Positions 33,519 through 38,319 of a stretch of DNA of 42,792 nt are shown piece after piece. The notes beneath the pieces are model-generated. The model saw only the letters and a list, made by a program, of their open reading frames with translations. It had not been told where the DNA came from and did no database searches. The stretch's first letter is position 1. Each line of letters starts with the position of its first letter. The stretch is from a virus: positions 1-42,792 of the IMG/VR virus record IMGVR_UViG_3300044998_000209. One strand, 5' to 3'. The position numbers and the translations under genes were made by a program.

Positions 33519-33597
33519 TGGTAGCGGGAGTGGGAGTTGAACCCACCTAATACCAGCTTATGAGACTGGTGTGTGCATCCGGCTCAGCTTTCCCGCA
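33519..33597 (-). tRNA. tRNA-Met (CAU anticodon)
   Basis: Minus strand. Acceptor GCGGGA pairs with TCCCGC, encoded CCA at 33521-33519, T arm GTGGG-TTCAACT-CCCAC, anticodon arm CCAGT-CTCATAA-GCTGG. Position 1-72 is a T-T mismatch, as in initiators, but the anticodon stem lacks the three G-C pairs of initiator tRNA. The D stem is weak. A modified Ile-tRNA (lysidine type) is an alternative. Confidence 0.8.
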
Positions 33598-33614
33598 TCA
33601 GTTCTTATATAGTA

Positions 33615-33782
33615 TCACAGCTTCTTGATCTCATCGATCAGCGCTTGACCGTGGCGCACATCGTCGGCACAGGATGAGCATCCGAAGTAGTGCTCTTCAA
33701 ACTCACCCGCCAGCGGCTCTGGCAATTCCCTTAACAGGTACCGTTCGACAAGTCCGCCGGACACTACGTCTTCGTGTGACAT
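33615..33782 (-). CDS. anti-sigma-factor-like zinc finger protein
   Basis: 55 residues from ATG 33782 (MSHEDVV), which sits 7 nt after a -10 TACAAT; longer in-frame starts exist. LVERYLLRELPEPLAGEFEE then HYFGCSSCADDVR has the H-x3-C-x2-C motif and helical context of zinc-binding anti-sigma (zf-HC2/ZAS) domains. Such domains bind and inactivate ECF-type sigma factors. A phage copy could redirect host RNA polymerase. The 3' end of the gene at 33703-33966 overlaps it. Confidence 0.6.
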   Translation of the reverse strand: MSHEDVVSGGLVERYLLRELPEPLAGEFEEHYFGCSSCADDVRHGQALIDEIKKL

Positions 33783-33966
33783 GTTCATCATTGTACACGA
33801 ATAGGGGAACCCCGGCAATCAAAATGATCGCCGCCATCAGGCCGATCAGCCACGATTGGTACATGGTCACGACAACCATGAGTGCCACCCATACCCCATA
33901 AATGGCCTTCTGGTGCGTCGGACGGGTCCGGGCGATATGAGCGTAGGCGGCGTGAATCGAGTTCAT
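33703..33966 (-). CDS. small membrane protein
   Basis: 87 residues. Two hydrophobic segments (~24-38 GVWVALMVVVTMY, ~40-57 LIGLMAAIILIAGVPLFV), then an Arg-rich C-terminus that overlaps the anti-sigma-like gene by 80 nt in another frame. AGAGG lies 7-8 nt before ATG. The overlap means the last third may be shaped by the other gene. Function unknown. Confidence 0.5.
   Translation of the reverse strand: MNSIHAAYAHIARTRPTHQKAIYGVWVALMVVVTMYQSWLIGLMAAIILIAGVPLFVYNDEHVTRRRSVRRTCRTVPVKGIARAAGG
33790..33818 (-). promoter_or_regulatory. sigma70-like promoter for the zinc-finger gene
   Basis: Minus strand TTGCCG (33818-33813), 17-nt spacer, TACAAT (33795-33790), 7 nt to ATG. Confidence 0.6.
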
Positions 33967-33987
33967 CTGACAACCTCTATGGGTTGT

Positions 33988-34278
33988 TTATACGCGCGGA
34001 AGCCAGATGTCTTCCATGATCGACAAATACCGGGTCCGTTCTTCTTCCGTCAACGGTGGTCGATTTGGATCAACCATCTTGGCGCGATGATCGGCGATGA
34101 TCTTTTTCAAGTACTCTTGCGCGTTGCCTGTGAATGGCCGATGACCGGTTATCAAAATGCCCGGCGGAAACGGTTTGACTTCCGGGTGCGCGGCCAGAAA
34201 CCTCTTCGTATAGCTTTCACAGCCAACCGAAGAGAATACCCCGGCAATCACAGCGAAGAAGGATCGACGATTCATCAT
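33988..34278 (-). CDS. exported hypothetical protein
   Basis: 96 residues (a second ATG follows directly). MNRRSFFAVIAGVFSSVGC is a short signal-like N-terminus with Arg pair and a possible but poor lipobox ending at Cys. The mature part (ILITGHRPFTGNAQEYLKKIIADHRAKM, LTEEERTRYLSIMEDIW) is helical and unrecognised. CTAAACTA, overlapping the upstream stop, lies 5 nt before the ATG. Confidence 0.55.
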   Translation of the reverse strand: MMNRRSFFAVIAGVFSSVGCESYTKRFLAAHPEVKPFPPGILITGHRPFTGNAQEYLKKIIADHRAKMVDPNRPPLTEEERTRYLSIMEDIWLPRV

Positions 34279-34282
34279 GACA

Positions 34283-34705
34283 CTAGTTTAGCGGCACTCG
34301 AACGAACTTCGTTTCCGTGGCGATGTTCGGTGTCGCCGGAACCAGCGTGTACACCTTCGTCGAACCGTCAGCGTAGCGGAACCGCATCATTTCCAGCCCG
34401 GCGCAACTGATGTTCGGCGTTGGATTCGGAACCGGATCTTTGCACACACCCCATTCCACCACCTGTGGAATCTTCGGCGACCGTTGATCGGTGCCGATCT
34501 GTGTTTGCGCCCACGCATACCCGGCGATGAGGAAAGCTGCCACAACCGGAATCACAGACTTCCGGTGCAATTCAGCCATACATTGCATCCATTGACGTTC
34601 GATCCGGCGGCGGGCCAGCACTTCCCCGGCGTATGCCAATGCCAACGTCAACGCAATCAAACTGACGATTACGAAACCCGAATGCCATACCCATAAAGGA
34701 ATCAT
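34283..34705 (-). CDS. membrane/exported hypothetical protein
   Basis: 140 residues from ATG 34705, chosen because TATTAT lies 7 nt upstream and TTGAAG 17 nt further; upstream in-frame starts exist at 34741. Hydrophobic segments at ~8-28 (GFVIVSLIALTLALAYAG) and ~52-68 (VIPVVAAFLIAGYAWA) are followed by a soluble domain with two cysteines (GVCKDP, ISCAGLEMMRFRY), probably periplasmic. Function unknown. Confidence 0.55.
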   Translation of the reverse strand: MIPLWVWHSGFVIVSLIALTLALAYAGEVLARRRIERQWMQCMAELHRKSVIPVVAAFLIAGYAWAQTQIGTDQRSPKIPQVVEWGVCKDPVPNPTPNISCAGLEMMRFRYADGSTKVYTLVPATPNIATETKFVRVPLN

Positions 34706-34712
34706 ACCCCGC

Positions 34713-34741
34713 ATAATAACAGATCCCGACCAGCCCTTCAA
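34713..34741 (-). promoter_or_regulatory. sigma70-like promoter
   Basis: Minus strand TTGAAG (34741-34736), 17-nt spacer, TATTAT (34718-34713), 7 nt to ATG 34705. Confidence 0.6.
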
Positions 34742-34751
34742 CCTTAGAGAG

Positions 34752-34781
34752 TTTTTGGTACCAATCCGTGCGGTCTACAAT
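34752..34781 (+). promoter_or_regulatory. possible clpP promoter
   Basis: TACAAT at 34776-34781, 8 nt before ATG 34790. The -35 is poor (TTTTTG at 34752, 18-nt spacer). The site is divergent from the promoter at 34713-34741. Confidence 0.4.
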
Positions 34782-34789
34782 ACCAGTAC

Positions 34790-35383
34790 ATGCACAACAC
34801 ACTCATCCCGATGGTCGTGGAACAGTCCCCGCGCGGCGAACGTTCCTACGACATCTACTCCCGTCTTCTCAAAGAACACATCATCTTCCTTGGCACTGCG
34901 ATTGATGACGACGTTGCCAATCTGGTCGTCGCACAGCTTCTCTTCCTTGCGGCGGAAGACCCGGACAAGGACATCAGCATGTACATCAATTCGCCGGGCG
35001 GATCGATCACGGCGGGCCTTGCCATTCTCGATACGATGAATCTGGTCAAGCCCGACATCGTGACCTATTGCGTCGGTCAGGCCGCTTCAATGGGCGCTGT
35101 GTTACTGGCGAACGGTGCCAAGGGTAAGCGCTTCGCTTTGCCGCACGCACGCATCCTGATCCACCAGCCGTTGATGCGCGGACTCAGCGGACAGGCCAGC
35201 GACATCGACATCCACGCCAAGGAAATCTTGCGCATGCGCGAAATCCTCAACGGCATCTTGGCAACCAAGACCGGCCAGCCGCTCGAAAAGATCAGCGCGG
35301 ACGTGGACCGCGACTACATCTTGGAAGCGGACGCGGCGGTCAAGTACGGCCTTGTCGATAAGGTGATTGAGAAACAGCCGTGA
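34790..35383 (+). CDS. clpP: ATP-dependent Clp protease proteolytic subunit
   Basis: 197 residues, full ClpP length. [20 protein letters not shown] start, [30 protein letters not shown] with nucleophile Ser100, RILIHQPL with His125 and the DVDRD block with Asp175 give a complete catalytic triad; [15 protein letters not shown] is the usual ending. It would form a barrel with a Clp/Hsp100 unfoldase, which must come from the host or elsewhere in the phage. Possible uses: degradation of host regulators or of tmRNA-tagged peptides. Stop overlaps the next ATG by one base. Confidence 0.95.
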   Translation: MHNTLIPMVVEQSPRGERSYDIYSRLLKEHIIFLGTAIDDDVANLVVAQLLFLAAEDPDKDISMYINSPGGSITAGLAILDTMNLVKPDIVTYCVGQAASMGAVLLANGAKGKRFALPHARILIHQPLMRGLSGQASDIDIHAKEILRMREILNGILATKTGQPLEKISADVDRDYILEADAAVKYGLVDKVIEKQP

Positions 35384-35634
35384 TGACAAGACAGGCTTTT
35401 TTCATCACCCTTCTGACACCTTTTGTTGCGGCGGCATGCCGGACATTGGGTTTGACTTTGCCCGCTTGGGCGCGTCCCAAACCACACCCGGATGCGGTTC
35501 TCATTTCGTTGATCCGCCGGGCGATGCCGAAATTGGTTGCAGCGAACATTTGTGGCGTGCAACCGATGACTGGTCCGACCGGGTTGATCTTCGCAATGAA
35601 AGCCCACTACGAAAAACAAAAAGCCCCGGCATGA
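35383..35634 (+). CDS. small secreted-type protein carrying a major-capsid 'Gol' segment
   Basis: 83 residues from ATG 35383, which overlaps the clpP stop (TGATG); GTG 35380 is an alternative. Residues 1-~28 are signal-like (TRQAFFITLLTPFVAAACR). Residues ~38-78 match the T4 gp23 capsid segment: IRRAMPKLVA, NICGVQPMTGPTG and LIFAMKAHYEK against gp23 VRRAIPNLIA, DICGVQPMNSPTG and QVFALRAVYGK (gp23 from memory; 21 of 34 residues identical from the Arg pair on). In T4 this segment is the Gol peptide (about residues 93-122) that triggers the Lit protease. Nothing else of a capsid protein is present. Confidence 0.7.
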   Translation: MTRQAFFITLLTPFVAAACRTLGLTLPAWARPKPHPDAVLISLIRRAMPKLVAANICGVQPMTGPTGLIFAMKAHYEKQKAPA

Positions 35635-35646
35635 CCGGGGCTTTCG
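35619..35646 (+). terminator. terminator enclosing the stop codon
   Basis: AAAGCCCCGG (35620-35629) pairs with CCGGGGCTTT (35635-35644); the TGA of the Gol-like gene is in the loop. It may also serve the convergent minus-strand gene. Confidence 0.85.
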
Positions 35647-35647
35647 T

Positions 35648-36118
35648 TTATTCAACCATCGGAAGGGGAGCCGGTGGTACGAAGTCGGTATCGACTTGCA
35701 ATCCGTAGTCGCCCGGCGCGACATCGTGAATCGAACCGGTGATCGTTGTGGGATTCGCCATCACGATCTGGCCGGTTTCTCCGTTGATCTCATACGTGAA
35801 ATCAAGAGCCGCTGTGCCCGACCCGGACACATAGGACAGATCCACGGTGTCTACCCCAATATCAATGGAAATCGTCGGCACACCAACCACAAGCACCGGT
35901 TCGCTGAACTGAACACGGAGACGGATGGTATCTCCGTCTTGGTAGGTTCCCTTGTTGTTGACGATATGAGCGCTTCGAATGACCGCCGCGCCGGTACGAC
36001 GATCCAGCGATCCGATGGTCACCAGAACTTCACCGGTGTCAGGATTCACCCATCCCTTTGGGGTCGCAATCGCGTTGGGTGCCCACGATGGCGGATTCGA
36101 TAGATTCCACAATGCCAT
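35648..36118 (-). CDS. Ig-like virion protein
   Basis: 156 residues. MALWNLSNPPSWAPNAIATPKGWV then NPDTGEVLVTI is a conserved N-terminal tag in T4-like structural proteins. GTYQDGDTIRLRVQFSEPVLV with ISIDIGVDTVDLSYVSGSGT is a bacterial Ig-like beta sandwich, as in phage decoration proteins. The strong late motif CTAAATAC 4 nt upstream of the ATG supports a virion role. Function likely surface binding. Confidence 0.65.
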   Translation of the reverse strand: MALWNLSNPPSWAPNAIATPKGWVNPDTGEVLVTIGSLDRRTGAAVIRSAHIVNNKGTYQDGDTIRLRVQFSEPVLVVGVPTISIDIGVDTVDLSYVSGSGTAALDFTYEINGETGQIVMANPTTITGSIHDVAPGDYGLQVDTDFVPPAPLPMVE

Positions 36119-36122
36119 GTGG

Positions 36123-36130
36123 GTATTTAG
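36123..36130 (-). promoter_or_regulatory. T4-type late promoter element
   Basis: Minus strand CTAAATAC, 4 nt before ATG 36118. Confidence 0.7.
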
Positions 36131-36145
36131 GCCCGAACGCGAAGC

Positions 36146-36153
36146 CTAAATCT
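36146..36153 (+). promoter_or_regulatory. late-like promoter element
   Basis: CTAAATCT, 4 nt before GTG 36158. Confidence 0.45.
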
Positions 36154-36157
36154 TGGC

Positions 36158-36901
36158 GTGACCAGATCCCAAGCGGGGCGGCTAGGTGCCGCCATCACAG
36201 CACATCGTTTTCGTCAACAAGCAATCACATCATACAATGAGTCACCCAACCGTTGCCTTCATTGTGATGAAGTGATTCATGTACCAGAAGGCGGTCGCGT
36301 TGCGGAAACCAGAAAAAAGAAGTTCTGCAATCAATCGTGCGCGGCCAGATACAATAACGTGCGACGGGCAGACAAAACACCCACGTGCATTGTGTGCGGC
36401 AAAGATGTCAAAAAGGGAACGAATGAATTCTGTTCTGGTCGCTGCCACAAAAATCATCTGTACAATGAATTCATTCAACGGTGGAAGAATGGATTGGAAG
36501 ATGGTATCAAAGGCGGCGGTATGTCGATCAGTCAAACTATCCGCCGATACCTGTTCGAGAAGAAAGGCCTGGCGTGTTGGAAGTGCGGATGGTGTCAAAT
36601 CAATCCTGTCACACAACGGGTACCGTTACAAGTCAATCATATTGACGGCGACCCGCTGAACAACAAGGAAGAGAACCTTGAACTCATCTGCCCGAACTGT
36701 CATAGTGTCACTCCGACATTTGGAGCGCTCAATAAAGGAAAAGGTCGCGCAATTCGTCGTCAACGATATCATCAAAAGAATGGAGCACCCGATGGGACTC
36801 GAACCCATATTTCGCGAATACCAATCGCGGTTCCTGACCAGTTAGAAGACAGGTGCATGGCGGGACTGGCGGGGATCGAACCCGCGCCTTCTTCAACCTG
36901 A
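36158..36901 (+). CDS. HNH endonuclease, 3' end antisense to tRNA genes
   Basis: 247 codons from GTG 36158. Three cysteine pairs precede the nuclease: CLHCDEV, FCNQSC and CIVCGKDV/FCSGRC. The HNH core is QVNHIDGDPLNNKEENLELI followed by CPNCHS, with ACWKCGWC as a further zinc pair. This type is a free-standing homing endonuclease or intron-like element. The frame has no stop before 36901, so the last ~40 residues run antisense through tRNA-Thr(GGU) and into the next tRNA. Functional sequence probably ends around residue 205. Confidence 0.75.
   Translation: MTRSQAGRLGAAITAHRFRQQAITSYNESPNRCLHCDEVIHVPEGGRVAETRKKKFCNQSCAARYNNVRRADKTPTCIVCGKDVKKGTNEFCSGRCHKNHLYNEFIQRWKNGLEDGIKGGGMSISQTIRRYLFEKKGLACWKCGWCQINPVTQRVPLQVNHIDGDPLNNKEENLELICPNCHSVTPTFGALNKGKGRAIRRQRYHQKNGAPDGTRTHISRIPIAVPDQLEDRCMAGLAGIEPAPSST
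36781..36856 (-). tRNA. tRNA-Thr (GGU anticodon)
   Basis: Minus strand, 76 nt with encoded CCA. Acceptor GCACCTG/CGGGTGC, anticodon arm CGCGA-TTGGTAT-TCGCG, T arm ATGGG-TTCGAGT-CCCAT. Confidence 0.9.
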
Positions 36902-36948
36902 AGTGCTCTGACCGTCCGGGCGTCCCCGGCACTCTAAGCTACAGGCCC
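36858..36948 (-). tRNA. tRNA-like gene with hairpin inserted in the D loop
   Basis: Minus strand, 91 nt. Acceptor GGGCCTG/CAGTCCC (one C-T mismatch), T arm GCGGG-TTCGATC-CCCGC, CCA encoded. The D arm reads GCTTAGA...GGTCAGAGC with 19 extra nt (36932-36914) that form CCGGG-4nt-CCCGG. The anticodon arm CTTC-AGGTTGAA-GAAG has a non-standard 8-nt loop and I cannot assign an anticodon. Either an altered functional tRNA or a pseudogene. Confidence 0.6.
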
Positions 36949-36950
36949 GT

Positions 36951-37025
36951 TGGAGCCGAATGAGGGAGTTGAACCCTCTTCTCTGATTTACAAGACCAGC
37001 GCATCGCCATCAATGCTTATTCGGC
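36951..37025 (-). tRNA. tRNA-Thr (UGU anticodon)
   Basis: Minus strand, 75 nt. Acceptor GCCGAAT/ATTCGGC, anticodon arm CTGGT-CTTGTAA-ATCAG, T arm GAGGG-TTCAACT-CCCTC, CCA encoded. Confidence 0.9.
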
Positions 37026-37035
37026 GTGTTGTGTT

Positions 37036-37112
37036 TGGAGCCGGTGACGACAGATTGAAGTCGTGACTGTGGAGTACGAAACCACTATTTTTGCCACTTA
37101 AACTACACCGGC
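37036..37112 (-). tRNA. tRNA-Thr (CGU anticodon)
   Basis: Minus strand, 77 nt. Acceptor GCCGGTG/CACCGGC, anticodon arm GTGGT-TTCGTAC-TCCAC (T-T mismatch at the top pair), T stem ACGAC/GTCGT with an 8-nt loop, CCA encoded. The longer T loop is unusual. Confidence 0.75.
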
Positions 37113-37116
37113 ATGT

Positions 37117-37218
37117 TGGAGGGGAGAATTGGATTCGAACCAATGATAACCATCACAAAACGGCTGTTGCCAGCAAAAGGCATGCAACGGTGCCTTAACC
37201 AAGCTAGGCTATCTCCCC
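37117..37218 (-). tRNA. tRNA (Gln-like) with ~26-nt insertion in the anticodon arm
   Basis: Minus strand, 102 nt. Acceptor GGGGAGA/TCTCCCC, D arm GCC...GGTTAAGGC, T arm ATTGG-TTCGAAT-CCAAT, CCA encoded. The anticodon region reads CCGTT, then about 26 extra nt (37185-37160), then TTTTGT and GATGG. The extra segment repeats CCGTT at its end and holds a second hairpin TGCC-TTTTGCT-GGCA. Removing it leaves a Gln(UUG)-like arm; the anticodon is therefore uncertain. Confidence 0.6.
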
Positions 37219-37254
37219 AACGGGTCTGACATCCACAAACGTGAACGTCAAACT

Positions 37255-37332
37255 TGGCGGTCCTGACGGGATTCGAACCCGTGATCTTCACCGTGACAGG
37301 GTGACGGGGACGGCCAACTCCCCTACAAGACC
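37255..37332 (-). tRNA. tRNA-Asp (GUC anticodon)
   Basis: Minus strand, 78 nt. Acceptor GGTCTTG/CAGGACC, D stem GGGG/CCCC, anticodon arm TCACC-CTGTCAC-GGTGA, T arm ACGGG-TTCGAAT-CCCGT, CCA encoded. Confidence 0.9.
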
Positions 37333-37333
37333 G

Positions 37334-37407
37334 TGGCGGGGCATACGGGAATCGAACCCGTGGTACACCATAGACAGTGGTGCCGTTTGCCACTAACGAA
37401 ATGCCCC
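37334..37407 (-). tRNA. second tRNA with GUC anticodon (Asp-like)
   Basis: Minus strand, 74 nt. Acceptor GGGGCAT/ATGCCCC, D stem CGTT/AACG, anticodon arm CACCA-CTGTCTA-TGGTG, T arm ACGGG-TTCGATT-CCCGT, CCA encoded. Position 37 is T rather than a purine, so decoding identity is uncertain. Confidence 0.75.
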
Positions 37408-37427
37408 GAACTTGCGGAAGGAATGCA

Positions 37428-37547
37428 CGCTGGCCGATGTCGCTCCGACTGACCGTGGGAAACATCGACGTTAACCGTTCGCCCCACGACTACCGACTTT
37501 GGAGGAAGGTGCTCTTTCTTAAGCTAGAAAGTCGGCACCGGCCAGCG
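37428..37547 (-). ncRNA. structured RNA candidate 1 in tRNA cluster
   Basis: About 120 nt closed by a perfect 9-bp stem C-GCTGGCCG (minus 5' end, 37547-37539) with CGGCCAGCG (37436-37428). Inside, on the minus strand, GGTGC...GCACC encloses CTTTC-TAGCTTAA-GAAAG, and CGTGGG pairs with CCCACG. There is no tRNA T loop and no credible ORF. T4's tRNA cluster also carries two stable RNAs of unknown function; equivalence is speculative. Confidence 0.5.
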
Positions 37548-37579
37548 AAAATTATGGACAAGCAAGAGAGTACAGATCG

Positions 37580-37653
37580 ACTAAGAATTGGACTCGAACC
37601 AACTTCTCCGGGCTTTGCGGCCCGGCGCTTTAACCATGTTAAGCTACATCTCC
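37580..37653 (-). tRNA. degenerate tRNA-Cys-like gene
   Basis: Minus strand. D arm GCTT...AAAGC, stem CCGGGC/GCCCGG around CGCAAA (GCA anticodon context), T arm GTTGG-TTCGAGT-CCAAT. The 5' acceptor GGAGATG has no matching 3' strand and no CCA; position 33 is C not T. Probably a pseudo-tRNA. Confidence 0.45.
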
Positions 37654-37775
37654 GAAAGGTGGGGACAGATAACCAATCTGAGGCGGCTTGTCCTGAATTC
37701 AGTATGACACGAAGAAAGAGCCGTTCAAAGCAAGAATCCAACTCATCAGAAGCATCAAAGTGCCTGTCAAATGTC

Positions 37776-37886
37776 ACCGTACAGGTCTGACGGTCGCCCG
37801 GTTGCCCGGTAACGAAGCATTCCCCATAACACGGGGAAGACCGAACTTAGTAAGCCCGGCCATCTGTTGTAACCAGATAATCTTCC
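37776..37886 (-). ncRNA. structured RNA candidate 2 in tRNA cluster
   Basis: On the minus strand a chain of hairpins: ATCTG-GTTACAA-CAGAT, CCGGGC-TTACTAA-GTTCGG, TTCCCC-7nt-GGGGAA, CCGG-GCAA-CCGG (a GNRA loop only on this strand) and ACCGT-9nt-ACGGT. GGAAGA and TCTTCC can enclose the first two. Two G-U pairs in the second hairpin would be A-C on the plus strand, so the minus strand is favoured. Not a recognised family. Confidence 0.45.
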
Positions 37887-37949
37887 GACTTCGGCTTTGA
37901 ACGGCCCTGTCAAGAAGTACTTATACTTCGGCTTCGTGTCATGGAATCT

Positions 37950-38030
37950 TGGTGGAACACGTGGGAATCGAACCCACCTGAATATCCTCATTGCGAATGA
38001 GGCGACCACCCCCATGCAGTCCCGTGCCCC
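37950..38030 (-). tRNA. tRNA-Ala (CGC anticodon)
   Basis: Minus strand, 81 nt. Acceptor GGGGCAC/GTGTTCC, anticodon arm CCTCA-TTCGCAA-TGAGG, T arm GTGGG-TTCGATT-CCCAC, CCA encoded. Nearly identical outside the anticodon arm to the GGC tRNA at 38143-38222, so one arose by duplication. Confidence 0.85.
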
Positions 38031-38142
38031 GTTTTAGTGAACCGAGATTCCTTCCGCAAAAACTATTCGATTTTCAAAGAACAAAGACAGAGAAAACTTG
38101 CAATCGCACGACACAAGAAACTTGTAATCGCCCGTCTCTGTT

Positions 38143-38222
38143 TGGTGGAACACGTGGGAATCGAACCCACCTGAATATCTTCGATGCCATCGAAGCGGCC
38201 ACCCCATGCAGCCCCGTGCCCC
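38143..38222 (-). tRNA. tRNA-Ala (GGC anticodon)
   Basis: Minus strand, 80 nt. Same acceptor, T arm and 8-nt variable loop as the previous tRNA-Ala; anticodon arm CTTCG-ATGGCAT-CGAAG. Confidence 0.85.
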
Positions 38223-38229
38223 ATTTGTT

Positions 38230-38306
38230 TGGTGGACCGTGCCGGGATCGAACCGGCTACCTTCCGCTTGCAAGGCGGATGCTCTCCCAAAATGAGCTAA
38301 CGGCCC
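38230..38306 (-). tRNA. tRNA-Ala (UGC anticodon)
   Basis: Minus strand, 77 nt. Acceptor GGGCCGT/ACGGTCC, D arm GCTC...GAGC, anticodon arm TCCGC-CTTGCAA-GCGGA, T arm GCCGG-TTCGATC-CCGGC, CCA encoded. First tRNA of the cluster. Confidence 0.92.
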
Positions 38307-38319
38307 AAATGGACAAAAC

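Noticed and set aside
34283-34741. Longer start of the membrane protein at 34741
   Set aside because: The promoter hexamers lie inside this extension, so ATG 34705 is preferred.
37117-37218. Reading as an ordinary type II (Ser/Leu/Tyr) tRNA
   Set aside because: No placement gives a 7-nt anticodon loop with T33 and a 5-bp stem; the insertion model fits better, though it is not proven.
37377-37790. 137-codon plus-strand ORF across the tRNA cluster
   Set aside because: Runs through a tRNA and both structured RNA regions on the opposite strand; no start signals and no protein-like pattern.
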